A DNA stretch of 64,000 nt from Chitinophaga varians (lineage in GTDB: Bacteria; Bacteroidota; Bacteroidia; Chitinophagales; Chitinophagaceae), in NCBI RefSeq assembly GCF_014529945.1, contig NZ_JACVFB010000001.1, forward strand, positions 1,919,273 to 1,983,272, in the 5' to 3' direction. The notes below the pieces were generated by a model. It did no database searches. It saw only the letters and a list, made by a program, of their open reading frames with translations, and was not told the origin of the DNA. Below are positions 15,615 to 25,124 of this stretch, in pieces. The translations under genes and the position numbers were made by a program. Position 1 is the stretch's first letter, and every line of letters begins with the position of its first letter.

Positions 15615-16637
15615 TTATTTATTTTCATAACACGTTGCCAATGTATGGAAAGCCGCCTTCGGTTCCCATGGCATTCCCGGATAGGTTTGTCCCGATCCCA
15701 CTTCGTAGACCTTTACGATACCGTAGCTGGCCATATCCAGGTCGTATTCCGGATTGGGCCGGTGGGGCAGGTTATACTGGGCGAATGTACACAGGAAGGC
15801 CACGTCCACCTTTTCGGCGACAAAAATATCAAACAGCTCTTTGATATGCGCAGCCTGCTCTTCTTCAGAGCGGACGTGGTTTCCCTTTATTTTACGGGGC
15901 CTTGCGTTTGCCCAGTCTATCAGCGCGCCGCCATGCGCGCCAATATCCGCGCCGCCGCGCAGCGTAACACATCCAAACTCCGTAATGGCGAGAGGCTTCT
16001 CCATTTGCATCAGCCGGCGAAGCCCCGGCAGATAAGCCGCGGCAATATCGGCCGACCGGTACCCGGCATCTGTGGCCACAAAATCGAACAGGCTCCAGTC
16101 GATAGCGCTAAACTCCAGCGGTATAGAAGCGTAGCTGACCAGACCACCAAACCGCTCCCGTATCAGCGGTACCAGTTCACCAAAAAAGGTACGGACACGG
16201 TTTTGTACCGGGGGTATTTCATTCCGTAGTTTTACCGCATCTTTAAAGAGATCGAGACGTTCGTCCAGCGTGGCCGCTGCGAAAAAACCGGCATTAAACA
16301 AACTGATCTCTGAGCCAGCCAGAAAAACCACTGCCGCTCCTTCCCTTCTGAGTCGCTCCGCCCGTTCAGCACAGTCCAGCAGGAAGCTGGCCAGTTCATC
16401 GATCGTTAACCCACAGGAGAAAGGCGAATACCATACTTCCAATCCGGCTGCTGCCGCCAGCCGGGCGGTCATCTCCAGGCGGTCGGCATCGCCGCCGGTG
16501 ATGCGCACCGCATTACAATGCAGCTCATTTTTGATAATCTGCATTTCCTGCCTCACCATAGCAGGTTCAAACTTCTCTTTGGTGCTTACACCGAGGTTGA
16601 TAAACCCGGTGTCATAAGTAATTCCTTTTATCCGCAT
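15615..16637 (-). CDS. TIM-barrel glycosidase-like protein
   Basis: 340 residues, no signal peptide. It begins MRIKGITYDTGF and proceeds through alternating strands and helices of a TIM barrel: CNAVRITGGD, LEVWYSPFSC, VVFLAGSEISLFN, FVATDAG, LAITEFGCVTL and DVAFLCTF. The pair SE (in AGSEIS) and E (in ITEFG) sits where clan GH-A glycosidases carry acid/base and nucleophile. I recall close relatives in Actinobacteria and Bacteroidota carrying the label abortive infection protein, but nothing in the sequence supports phage defence. It is monocistronic. The substrate is unknown. Confidence 0.55.
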   Translation of the reverse strand: MRIKGITYDTGFINLGVSTKEKFEPAMVRQEMQIIKNELHCNAVRITGGDADRLEMTARLAAAAGLEVWYSPFSCGLTIDELASFLLDCAERAERLRREGAAVVFLAGSEISLFNAGFFAAATLDERLDLFKDAVKLRNEIPPVQNRVRTFFGELVPLIRERFGGLVSYASIPLEFSAIDWSLFDFVATDAGYRSADIAAAYLPGLRRLMQMEKPLAITEFGCVTLRGGADIGAHGGALIDWANARPRKIKGNHVRSEEEQAAHIKELFDIFVAEKVDVAFLCTFAQYNLPHRPNPEYDLDMASYGIVKVYEVGSGQTYPGMPWEPKAAFHTLATCYENK

Positions 16638-16734
16638 AGACAGGTCATTTGTTAGTGCAAGATAAAGGAGTCATACGCATTTTATGCGCGCGGAGCGGGG
16701 AATGTACAAGTTTATGTCGCTTTTGTACAATAGT

Positions 16735-17529
16735 TCATGCATCCCTGAATTCTCGCGGGGATAAATTGGTCTGTGTTTTGAAAAACCTGGAGAAATGAGC
16801 CATATCAGTGAATCCCAGTTCATAGGCAATGGCTTTGATGGAACTGTCCGGCAATACCAGCCTCCTTTGGGCTTCCAGCAAAATTCTTCCGCGGATAATA
16901 TCTGTAGCTGATTTACGGTAGTGTTTTTTACAAAGCGTATTGAGGTAATGAGGCGTCACCTGCAGCCGGGACGCATAAAACTGTAGCTCCCGGTACTTTT
17001 TAAAATGCTGGTCCATCAGTTTCATGTATTGCAGCAGCAACGGCGGAATGCCATACGCCTGCTGGTCTTTCATCCGCTTTTCTACATTACGGCTGACCGC
17101 CAGCGCTATCAGTCTCGTTCTGGCCATCACTATTTCCCACAACGGCTGCTCTTCCGTCAGTTCTTTTTTTATGCAGATGAATTCATGTAGCAAATGATGG
17201 TACTCTTCTTCTTCCAGGGCTATTACCGGATGCTGTTCATATATCAGTATGTTGAAACGCAGGGCGCTCAATATCAGCTCAAAGCGCTGCGGGCTGATAT
17301 TGAGTTGGTGCATCTCCCGATGGTCCGGCCATTCCACAGGAAGAGGCTGCCCGGGCAACAGCAAACGCAACTGATATGCTGTCGCTGTCTTTATCAACAG
17401 GATAAAATAAAAACCAGGCTTATCCAACATCGCCAGGCATGCCTTCCCTTCGCTGTAGGTCAAGCCATGCTCCTCATTTTTCTTCAGGCGGGAAGATGGT
17501 TTGTTGGCAACAGGTTTTGCATTCATCAT
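16735..17529 (-). CDS. AraC-family transcriptional regulator
   Basis: 264 residues (ATG 17529, or 17526 one codon later). The N-terminal 150 residues form a sensing domain without a recognised family. The last 100 residues are the AraC double helix-turn-helix, with LQFYASRLQVTPHYLNTLCK as first unit and KAIAYELGFTDMAHFSRFFK as second, ending in SPREFRDA. It is divergent from the small gene at 17584 with a 54-bp gap, and upstream of the TIM-barrel gene in the same direction at 97 bp, so either could be a target. The effector cannot be read from sequence. Confidence 0.88.
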   Translation of the reverse strand: MMNAKPVANKPSSRLKKNEEHGLTYSEGKACLAMLDKPGFYFILLIKTATAYQLRLLLPGQPLPVEWPDHREMHQLNISPQRFELILSALRFNILIYEQHPVIALEEEEYHHLLHEFICIKKELTEEQPLWEIVMARTRLIALAVSRNVEKRMKDQQAYGIPPLLLQYMKLMDQHFKKYRELQFYASRLQVTPHYLNTLCKKHYRKSATDIIRGRILLEAQRRLVLPDSSIKAIAYELGFTDMAHFSRFFKTQTNLSPREFRDA

Positions 17530-17583
17530 AAATTATGCTTGTCTGGTAAATATATACTAAATTGATTTGGATACATTACACAT

Positions 17584-17991
17584 ATGATGGAATACACCGA
17601 CCTCTCTCCTTCCCTGCAGGCAGCCGCGGTAAAGGCTGAAAACATCGCCGTTGAGCAAATACAGTCACTGCGCGACTTTGACCCGTTTATCCTTTGTGGC
17701 GAGTCACTCGATAAAATCAAGCGCATACAAACCCGGGACACCGATGAAATTCTTGAAGTAGCGGAAGAGATCATCGGGGAAGCGGACGACAGTGAAACAG
17801 TCGTACTCGCCTATCCGGACACCGTCATGTTAAAGGATGGAACCTTCGATGCCATTGTTTGTCAGATTTACAATGTGGATGAAGACTTCGGCTATAGTTT
17901 TGGGCAGATATACCGCATCGACGAAGGCAAGATAAATTTTATGAACAAACGGGTATTCCTTGGCGAGGTGAGGAACCTGCTGGTTTTTTGA
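17584..17991 (+). CDS. conserved hypothetical protein
   Basis: 135 residues (ATG 17584; ATG 17587 also possible). Acidic, soluble, without signal or membrane segment. It has a helical first half (QAAAVKAENIAVEQIQSL, then EILEVAEEIIGEA) and a beta-rich second half (VVLAYPDTVMLKDGTFDAIV). No catalytic motif is visible. It is divergent from the AraC regulator and 65 bp before a small helical-repeat gene, with which it may form an operon. Confidence 0.55.
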   Translation: MMEYTDLSPSLQAAAVKAENIAVEQIQSLRDFDPFILCGESLDKIKRIQTRDTDEILEVAEEIIGEADDSETVVLAYPDTVMLKDGTFDAIVCQIYNVDEDFGYSFGQIYRIDEGKINFMNKRVFLGEVRNLLVF

Positions 17992-18056
17992 GGTATTGGC
18001 TGCGAATATGGTAACATTTTTGCGGTTGATTTCTTCACACCCAAACTGCTACTGCC

Positions 18057-18449
18057 ATGATACGAGAGTCCCATAAAAGCCTCATCGAAAAAGGGCTGCA
18101 ACTGGAAAAAGAGGGAGCGCCGGAAAAGGCTATCCAACTTTACCTGAGCGTGGTGAAGAAAGATCACCTAAATGCGGCCGCATACAACCGGTTAATGATA
18201 CTTTACAGAAAACAGAAGGCGCCCCGGAAAGAGATGGCCATCATTAACGAGGCGATAAAGGCCTATGAAGACAATGTAAAAGCAGAACAATCTGCCTGGA
18301 TGAAAAAGAACAGAAAGGCCGCCAGTATCAGCAAAGAGTTGGTGAAGGCGCTGGGTCTTGTTGATAAAAAAGGGGCGCCCGTCAACCAACCCACCCAAAT
18401 TATTACCTGGAAGAAACGTAAAGAAAACCTAAGTCATAAGATCACCTGA
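18057..18449 (+). CDS. TPR-like small protein
   Basis: 130 residues, highly charged. Residues 5-72 form about two tetratricopeptide-type helical hairpins (LIEKGLQLEKEGAPEKAIQL, then AAAYNRLMILYRKQKAP), followed by a basic tail with WMKKNRKAASISKELVKALG. TPRs mediate protein contacts; a partner is not evident. Its last 8 bases overlap the end of the convergent LytTR regulator gene. Confidence 0.6.
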   Translation: MIRESHKSLIEKGLQLEKEGAPEKAIQLYLSVVKKDHLNAAAYNRLMILYRKQKAPRKEMAIINEAIKAYEDNVKAEQSAWMKKNRKAASISKELVKALGLVDKKGAPVNQPTQIITWKKRKENLSHKIT

Positions 18450-19194
18450 GTATATCGAACGCCCGCATGAAATCATCGAAGTAACGGCGGCTGAATAATA
18501 CCGTGCGTCCATCTTCCAGCACAATTTCATTGTCTATCAGATTTACCTTTGCCACCTCGCGGATATTAACAATATAATTACGGTGCACCCTTACAAAGCG
18601 GATGGCCGGTAACCGGCCAAGGATAAGTTTTAGCGGTTGCTGTACCAGGTATTTTTCTTTATTGCAGACAATCTTACTGTATTTGCCTTCTACCTCGATA
18701 TATTGTATATCATCTAATGCTATTTTAGCCAGCACATTTCCTCTCTTAATAAAAAAGATATCCTGTAGCATGATGGTATGCTTCTCCTCCATGGCGAAAA
18801 CGCCGGCAGGCGCACCGGCAAATTTTTCGATCGCCAGTTCAATCGCATATTGGAGCTCCAGCTCGTTGAAAGGCTTCAGCAGATAACTGAAAGGCGCCGT
18901 GAGTTTGGCCGCTTCGAAGGTATTACGATCGGCGGCGCTGGTCAGGAAGATAAAGGGCTTTCGGGAATCTTCCTCTTCACTGATCTGTTCCGCAAAGGTG
19001 ATTCCGTCTTTTTTTCCGTGCAAAAAAATATCGATGATCACCAGGTCTGGCTCTATAGCATGAAACAGCCGCAATGCCTCCTGCAATGAGTTGGCAATGC
19101 CGCCTACCTCGTAGCCGTGGTCCAGCAACATGTCTTCCAGCAGACCGGCATCGTGCCGGTCATCTTCGATGATCATTATTTTCACTCCTTTCAT
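18442..19194 (-). CDS. LytTR-family response regulator
   Basis: 250 residues: a CheY-like receiver (residues 1-125) with the acid pair in IIEDDRHD, phospho-acceptor Asp in LVIIDIFLHG, and Lys in LLKPFNE; then a linker; then a LytTR DNA-binding domain (about 145-250) with IQYIEVEGKYSKIV and RVHRNYIVNI. It starts 4 bp inside the end of the kinase gene (ATGA overlap), so it is the cognate partner. LytTR regulators of this layout commonly act in Bacteroidota on neighbouring genes; the unknown operon at 21677-26417 is the closest candidate target. Confidence 0.93.
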   Translation of the reverse strand: MKGVKIMIIEDDRHDAGLLEDMLLDHGYEVGGIANSLQEALRLFHAIEPDLVIIDIFLHGKKDGITFAEQISEEEDSRKPFIFLTSAADRNTFEAAKLTAPFSYLLKPFNELELQYAIELAIEKFAGAPAGVFAMEEKHTIMLQDIFFIKRGNVLAKIALDDIQYIEVEGKYSKIVCNKEKYLVQQPLKLILGRLPAIRFVRVHRNYIVNIREVAKVNLIDNEIVLEDGRTVLFSRRYFDDFMRAFDILR

Positions 19195-21014
19195 GATACG
19201 TCTGTTTGGAGAGAGATGGTTACGGTAGTACCTTTTCCCTGTTGGGCGGAAAACAGCAACCGTGCCCCGTTCTTTTCAGCGAGTGTTTTACAGAGCCAGA
19301 GGCCCAGTCCGGTGCTTTGTCTTCCATCGGTATCTGCCTGGTTTTTCATATGGTTATTCGTCATTAATGTCTGCAGAAGGTGTGTGTCCATCCCTACTCC
19401 TGTATCGCTTATTATCAGTTGACATCCGGTACCCTGCAGGTTGGCCGATATGGTAATGGCGCCGCCCTCCGGCGTATATTTAATGGCGTTATCAATGATG
19501 TTACGCACCATGATCCGGAATGTATTCAGGTCGGCGGAAAAAAAGGCCGGTTCCGGAATTTCCCGGTGAACGGTGATGTTTTTATCTGCCGCTACCGGAA
19601 GCAGGTCATAGCAGATCTGATTGACCACCGTGCGGAGATGCAGCTTCTCTTTGCGAAAGAACAGCTGCCCGGTTTGACTGAGTGCCCAGTGCAACAGATT
19701 ATCGAGCAGCGCGTAAGTGCTGCCGGCAATCTTTTCATTGTTGAGCGCCAGCACATCCGCTTCTTCATGGCGCGCCTGTTGTATCGCCTTCCTAAGCCGT
19801 CCCAGACTGAGTTTCATCCGGTATACCGGCGACCGGAGGTCATGCGCCACTATAGAGAACAGGCGGTCTTTTGTTTCATTCAGCACGTGTAACGTTTCTT
19901 TCTGCTGCGCAATGATATAGGCGTTTCTTTTCTGCTGCCGGTAAGCATACCAGGCGAAAGCTACCAGTACCATCAGGCCCGCCACAGCCACCATCAAGGT
20001 ATTCCGCTGCCAGCGCTGTGTGGAGAGCGCGGCCAGTTGCAGCCGCGTTTGTTGTTCCAGTACCCGGATAGCCAGTTCTCTTTTCTCCACAGCGAGTTTT
20101 TTCTCCAGCTTCGCCATCTCCCAGATATGGTCCCTGTTCCAGATGCTGTCCTGTAAAGCTTCGTATTGTTTGCGGTATTGTAACGCCGCCCGATAGCTTT
20201 TCCTGTTTTCCTCCACCACGGCCATGTTGCGGTAGGCATTGCGGAGCACGGCCGTATCACCGGATTTCCGGGCAAAGCGCAGACCGGCTTCGAAATAGGG
20301 AATCGCTTTACTGTCGAGGTACTGCTCATAATACAGGTTTCCAATGTCCATGCTGGAAATAGCCAGTCCGGTCGTATCCTTTAGTTGTCTTTCCATGTTC
20401 ATGCTTTGCAGGAGATACTTCTCCGCTTCGCTAAACCTTCCCATGTGAAAGAAGCAGAGCCCTTTATTATGATAAACGCTTTTTCTGACGTCTAATTCCG
20501 ACAGCGGCATAAACCGGTTTTCCCAGCTATTGAAATATTGCAGCGCTGTCGTGAACTGCCGCAATTCAAGACTGATCTCTGCTACATTGATATAGCAGTC
20601 GGCCAGCAGTTGCGGGTCCAGTCCTTTTGTTGTCGTGAGCTGAAGAAAATCCTGTAACGCCTCATGATATAATTGTCGGTTATACTGTATGCTGGCACGT
20701 AGAAAAAAAGCGTAAGGGTAAAGAGGATGTGTTGGCGCGTTGTCAATGTCTTCCAATGTTTTCAGGATGTATCGGTAAGCATTGTCAGGATCTCTGTTCC
20801 GCAATGATACATGGCTATTATGAAAATAGACCAGGTAAGACGTTGGATATTGGTTGTCTGCCATCAGCCTGGCAGAATCTGCAGGTGTATGCCGGCAAAT
20901 ACTGCATCGTTGGCGCAGCGTGTTGTAGATGGCGCCCGTCACAGGTCCGGGCGATGCCAACACCTGTGTTACCCAGAGGAGGGCCACCACAGGAACAGCA
21001 AAGAGTTGTTTCAT
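19191..21014 (-). CDS. TPR-containing sensor histidine kinase
   Basis: 607 residues: signal peptide (about 1-20), a periplasmic part with TPR units from about 50 to 300 (YINVAEISLELRQFTTALQY, AEKYLLQSMNMERQL, and others), a coiled-coil stretch, a membrane helix near 345-363 (MVAVAGLMVLVAFAWYAY), then a HisKA-type domain with the phosphorylated His in SIVAHDLRSPVYRMKL. The ATPase domain has N-box NIIDNAIKYTPEGGA, G1 ISDTGVGM and G2 TGLGLWLC. It passes phosphate to the LytTR regulator encoded by the overlapping next gene. The signal is unknown; TPRs suggest a protein or peptide ligand. Confidence 0.92.
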   Translation of the reverse strand: MKQLFAVPVVALLWVTQVLASPGPVTGAIYNTLRQRCSICRHTPADSARLMADNQYPTSYLVYFHNSHVSLRNRDPDNAYRYILKTLEDIDNAPTHPLYPYAFFLRASIQYNRQLYHEALQDFLQLTTTKGLDPQLLADCYINVAEISLELRQFTTALQYFNSWENRFMPLSELDVRKSVYHNKGLCFFHMGRFSEAEKYLLQSMNMERQLKDTTGLAISSMDIGNLYYEQYLDSKAIPYFEAGLRFARKSGDTAVLRNAYRNMAVVEENRKSYRAALQYRKQYEALQDSIWNRDHIWEMAKLEKKLAVEKRELAIRVLEQQTRLQLAALSTQRWQRNTLMVAVAGLMVLVAFAWYAYRQQKRNAYIIAQQKETLHVLNETKDRLFSIVAHDLRSPVYRMKLSLGRLRKAIQQARHEEADVLALNNEKIAGSTYALLDNLLHWALSQTGQLFFRKEKLHLRTVVNQICYDLLPVAADKNITVHREIPEPAFFSADLNTFRIMVRNIIDNAIKYTPEGGAITISANLQGTGCQLIISDTGVGMDTHLLQTLMTNNHMKNQADTDGRQSTGLGLWLCKTLAEKNGARLLFSAQQGKGTTVTISLQTDVS

Positions 21015-21022
21015 GTAACCAC

Positions 21023-21451
21023 TTATGCGGGTCTTTTTACGGTCGTCACAGTACCTCTGGAAGTTTCCGGATCACCGATCCTGTACATCACGCGGATAGC
21101 CTGGGCCTGTAGTTTTTCATCTTCTACGGCATAATTGATCAGTATCTTCCATAACGACCAGGTGCTATCAGGCGACTCGTTTTTAGGATAATCGATGATG
21201 ATCTGTCGTATCATTAATGGCCCGGCTTCGGTATTTTCCTCCACGATGTTATTGAAGTTATCATCAATCATCGGTTCGGCGCCGTCCGGAACATATAAAC
21301 TCATAACGAGGTGATACATATTGGGAAACTCCGCATCCGGATAAACTGCTACCAGCGGCTCTGTAGACAGCCTGGCAGCCAGCCCGGAGCCAAATAGTTT
21401 CTTTTCCTGACTTTTAATGACAACGGGTGAGTTAGTACCAGTCTGGTTCAT
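21023..21451 (-). CDS. hypothetical protein ahead of the two-component genes
   Basis: 142 residues, soluble, no signal peptide. It contains a central acidic beta-rich part (MYHLVMSLYVPDGAEPMIDD) and a C-terminal part rich in charged residues (EKLQAQAIRVMYRIGDPETS). Not recognised. It ends 9 bp before the start of the kinase gene, so the three genes form one operon, and its product may tune the kinase. A TATATTTG -7 box lies 36 bp before its start. Confidence 0.55.
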   Translation of the reverse strand: MNQTGTNSPVVIKSQEKKLFGSGLAARLSTEPLVAVYPDAEFPNMYHLVMSLYVPDGAEPMIDDNFNNIVEENTEAGPLMIRQIIIDYPKNESPDSTWSLWKILINYAVEDEKLQAQAIRVMYRIGDPETSRGTVTTVKRPA

Positions 21452-21486
21452 CGAGGATAGTTTGAACGATTATTAATTGAGTGTAA

Positions 21487-21494
21487 CAAATATA
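21487..21494 (-). promoter_or_regulatory. -7 promoter box of the two-component operon
   Basis: CAAATATA on the plus strand reads TATATTTG on the minus strand, an exact match to TAnnTTTG, 36 bp before the start codon at 21451. The expected -33 TTTG is missing at 19-bp spacing. Confidence 0.5.
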
Positions 21495-21676
21495 AGATTA
21501 ATCTCCATTCATTTTTTCGCTCATACCTTAAATCCCGCCACTTATTCCATCCAACCGCACGCTTATGCCATCTGCCTCAAACCGGGGCTGTCCCCGTCCT
21601 ACCTTTACTTCAGTTCATCACCGGTGATGCACTTCAGATAACAAAACATTCACTTTATCCTTTTAAACGCTTTTTT

Positions 21677-22297
21677 ATGGCAGACATTAAGTTAAACCTT
21701 ATCAACCGGTCTAATGACCGCAACAATTCCAGCATCGTTATTTTCCAACGGAATGAAGCCACTTCTTTTAATGAGCTGGCGGTAGCCTGGCAGGTAGTTA
21801 AAAATCTGGGACAAGGCTGGAGCCACCCTTTCGCTTATCCGATGGGAATGGCCGTTGCCGCGAGCGATAGCTGGGGCAACTACAGCCCGCTGAAAGCAGC
21901 AGAAAATGGTCAGCAGTTCCAGGTAGTACGTGACCCCTCAGGCGATATCCTGAAATACACCGGTCAGGCTACCAGCCAGAACGAAGTGGAAGTACTGAAC
22001 GCACTGGACCAGGGCGCCGTTAACGCCAACGTATATCGCGACGGTAAACTGCTGGCCACCAAAACCGCTATTGCACCAGGCCAGAAAGCTACTTTCCAGT
22101 TCAGGCCTACCATCTGGATAGGCGTGGTTTCCCAGGTAGAGGAAGGTCAGCTGATCAACAGCGCGATCCTGCAGCAGATCAACACGGAACTGTCGCTGTT
22201 CGGTATTGCCAGCGCAGATATCGTGATGACAGGCGGCGGACCCGGTGCCAGCTCTACTCCTTTCGAGTTTACCCTGCAGAATATCCTCTATGCATAA
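21677..22297 (+). CDS. unknown protein, first gene of the tail-collar/peptidase operon
   Basis: 206 residues, no signal peptide. It begins MADIKLNLINRSNDRNNSSI and reads as a compact beta-sheet protein: VIFQRNEATSFNELAVAW, then GWSHPFAYPMGMAVAASDSW, VNANVYRDGKLLATK, FRPTIWIGVVSQVEEG, and a Gly-rich stretch DIVMTGGGPGASSTPFEF near the C-terminus. I know no function for this type. It is the first of four same-strand genes, with 84 bp to the next one, and may be abundant given its conserved, codon-regular sequence. A structural or secreted role is an inference from the tail-collar neighbour only. Confidence 0.6.
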   Translation: MADIKLNLINRSNDRNNSSIVIFQRNEATSFNELAVAWQVVKNLGQGWSHPFAYPMGMAVAASDSWGNYSPLKAAENGQQFQVVRDPSGDILKYTGQATSQNEVEVLNALDQGAVNANVYRDGKLLATKTAIAPGQKATFQFRPTIWIGVVSQVEEGQLINSAILQQINTELSLFGIASADIVMTGGGPGASSTPFEFTLQNILYA

Positions 22298-22381
22298 CCG
22301 TTACGCCCCATTCCCGCTTCCAACGCCAACTGCCGAGTGAAATGGGGTGGGGCTTTCCTTTCATCTTTCAAACTGTCAGCG

Positions 22382-25120
22382 ATGATTGAGACAACTATTA
22401 TCAATAACACGTTTAAGGTGGTGTCTGAGCTGCTTGCTCCGGACCAGGAACATCCTCATAAAACAGCGACGGTAGTAAAGTATGAGTTCCACTACCCTGT
22501 AGAGGCGCCCGTACCGGTGATCACCGGCTATATCGACGCCCAACACCGCCGGGAGGTACAATACACAGGATACGATGCGTTCCGGATAAAAGGTCAGCTG
22601 ACGTTGACAGTAAAAGAAAAGGAAGTCATACTGAACGGTAACCTTTACTACGGACATAATGAAAATCCGGCCCTGCAACATCATTTCGATGGTACGCTTG
22701 CTTTGTTCCGGGAGCTACCACCGCCACCGCCATATCCGGATGACAACAACGAAAACAGTGACGACTTTCCACCGCAGCTCACTGTTGACGCTCCGCTTTT
22801 TCCCTATATCAATATACAGCCCTGGCCTGACGACACCCCGGCAGACAGCTGGCTTCATTTCTTTACCTACGACCCTGCCCATACCGGCGCTACGTCTCTC
22901 TATAGCCAACTGACAGCGATAGCGCCGCAAAAGAACCGGCAGGCCATGGAACAATTGGCCCTTCAGTTTCTGCAGCAGGATGAGCCCTTTACCGGTCAGT
23001 ATTATGGCAGCGTACAACAGGTACCGCCGCCGTTCAACAGCTTCCCTGCGCTGTACGACACGTGGATAGCCGCTACCGCCTGCGATAGCGACGAAGATGC
23101 CAGTGCCGGCATTGACACCACCTCCTGGCTTCCCATTATCGACCAGTTGTGGCAGAATTACTTCGCGCTGGCCATCATACCAGGTTTTAACGAATCCTTT
23201 GCTATCGCGCTGAACAAAATACTGCTGGTATGTAATCTGCTGCAAACACAGTACAGCACCGAGCCACCACGGGCATTCACACAGGAAGAGATCCGTAGCC
23301 TGCTGCACGCCACTATTTTATTGCCACCGGTGATATTTCCGTTGCCTCCTTACGCTACCACTCCGCCTCCTCTGAAAAATAACAGCTGGATCATGCCTTT
23401 TGCCATCGGGCAACTGAAGATGTCGCGTTACAGACTACTCCGCTATCAGCCGGGAGAGATTTCCGGGATCCAGAATGTGATGAAAGGAGAACAGAAAAAA
23501 GTGGTGCAGCGGCAGCTGCAAAGTAGTCAGGAAACGCAGCAGGAAAGCAGCTCACAGCAGCATAGCAACACCGGCAGTTATCAGCAGACCAGCAACGACC
23601 TGCTACTGGAAGCCCGGAAAACACTGGCCGGCTTCACACAAAGCACCTCCTACAATAATTTCACGACGACTTATGGTCCGCCTACACAGGCCGTGCTCAA
23701 TGGCAGCTGGTCATCATCCTTAAAACCAGACAGCGACGGCAAACAATCCGACAGCGGGTTTATGAGCCGGGTGCTGAACAGCACCATCAACCGTGTCAGC
23801 GAGCGCATTTCCAAAATAAGGTCTTTCAGTCAATACAATGAACAGGAAGCAGTGACCAGCAGTCTGTTTGACAACCGTCAGGGCAACGGGCATTTCAGAG
23901 GTATTTATCGCTGGCTGAATAAAGTATACCGTGTTACAGTAGAAAATTACGGGCATCGCTTTTTACTGGAATTCAACATCGAGCAACCCGCACTGGACTA
24001 TATAACATCGCAACAGTCGCTCAATGCGATCGATTTGCAGATGCCACTGTCACCAGCAGCAAAAGGCATCGCTGTATTTACCGATATCACCGTCAGCAAC
24101 TATGCGGAGCTACTCAGCTATTATCAGGTAAATACCATACAGCCACCACCGGAGCCATTCACCTACGCAGCAGCGGTACTTCGTCCGGGAGAAACCGAGA
24201 AATATGCGGACATACCGGAGCACTATGCCGCGGAAGAGGCGTCCGTAGCGGGCATTATTGCCGATGGCGCACCGGTACAGGTGATCAAAGGCATCGTTGG
24301 CAGCACTGTTTTTGAAGTGCCGGCGACGACATCGGAACCACTCAACATGCAGGGCGAAACCGGTCAGCTGCCCGTATCCGCTATCGGGCCCAATCTGCCA
24401 GACATGCCACCCTACAAGCCCAATGACTTCATCATCAATATCCGGATCAAATGCCGCGTGAGCGAAGAAAAAATGAACGAATGGAAAGCCGTAGTCTACC
24501 GTCAGGTTAACGAAGCCTATCAGCAGCGTTTATCCCTGTACGTTGGTAGCCTTAGCCGGCTTGCCGGAGAAGATGAACAGAACAATCCTGAACTGTTACG
24601 CAATACGGAGCGCTCAGCCCTGCAGCGGCGCTGCACAGCGTTGCTGATGCAGGTGCATGGCACCAAAGTGGGCATTCCGCCCGATGGCCCGGCCACCGCC
24701 AGCTTCGCCGTGAATGGGACCCGTTACGATCAGTTCTTCCGGGAAGCACTTGAATGGGATGAAATGACCTGGTTCTTTGACGACAGTCCTTCTATATTCA
24801 GCTATGCCCTGCAGGGACGAAACGATTCATTGAGGCCTTTCCTGCAGGCGCAGCAGGCGCGGGTGCTGCTGCCGGTGAGACCATCGTTCAATTTTCAGTT
24901 GTTGTACTATCTCTCCTCCGGCATGATATGGCCCGCCCCCTATCCATTTGTGCCGGTAAACGAGCCAGACATCCGGATAGCTAATCATCTGAAAGCGGTA
25001 TATAACCATCACCCCTATACGAAACCGGAACATACCTGGGAGATCGTCCTCCCTACCGCCATGCAGGTAGTACAGGAAAGCAGTCAGCTTCCGGAATTCA
25101 CTTCACCCCCTCATACTTAA
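22382..25120 (+). CDS. large protein of unknown function
   Basis: 912 residues from ATG 22382 (MIETTIINNTF); ATG 22337 would add 15 residues. No signal peptide or membrane helix. The N-terminal 110 residues are beta-rich and include GNLYYGHNENPALQHHFDGT. The rest is rich in Pro, Tyr, Trp and Gln. Around residues 375-410 is a low-complexity Gln/Ser segment (SSQETQQESSSQQHSNTG) that looks like a flexible linker between two large domains. The C-terminal part contains YYLSSGMIWPAPYPFVPVNE. I found no catalytic signature. It ends 4 bp before the tail-collar gene, so the two are co-expressed. Confidence 0.65.
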   Translation: MIETTIINNTFKVVSELLAPDQEHPHKTATVVKYEFHYPVEAPVPVITGYIDAQHRREVQYTGYDAFRIKGQLTLTVKEKEVILNGNLYYGHNENPALQHHFDGTLALFRELPPPPPYPDDNNENSDDFPPQLTVDAPLFPYINIQPWPDDTPADSWLHFFTYDPAHTGATSLYSQLTAIAPQKNRQAMEQLALQFLQQDEPFTGQYYGSVQQVPPPFNSFPALYDTWIAATACDSDEDASAGIDTTSWLPIIDQLWQNYFALAIIPGFNESFAIALNKILLVCNLLQTQYSTEPPRAFTQEEIRSLLHATILLPPVIFPLPPYATTPPPLKNNSWIMPFAIGQLKMSRYRLLRYQPGEISGIQNVMKGEQKKVVQRQLQSSQETQQESSSQQHSNTGSYQQTSNDLLLEARKTLAGFTQSTSYNNFTTTYGPPTQAVLNGSWSSSLKPDSDGKQSDSGFMSRVLNSTINRVSERISKIRSFSQYNEQEAVTSSLFDNRQGNGHFRGIYRWLNKVYRVTVENYGHRFLLEFNIEQPALDYITSQQSLNAIDLQMPLSPAAKGIAVFTDITVSNYAELLSYYQVNTIQPPPEPFTYAAAVLRPGETEKYADIPEHYAAEEASVAGIIADGAPVQVIKGIVGSTVFEVPATTSEPLNMQGETGQLPVSAIGPNLPDMPPYKPNDFIINIRIKCRVSEEKMNEWKAVVYRQVNEAYQQRLSLYVGSLSRLAGEDEQNNPELLRNTERSALQRRCTALLMQVHGTKVGIPPDGPATASFAVNGTRYDQFFREALEWDEMTWFFDDSPSIFSYALQGRNDSLRPFLQAQQARVLLPVRPSFNFQLLYYLSSGMIWPAPYPFVPVNEPDIRIANHLKAVYNHHPYTKPEHTWEIVLPTAMQVVQESSQLPEFTSPPHT

Positions 25121-25124
25121 GACC

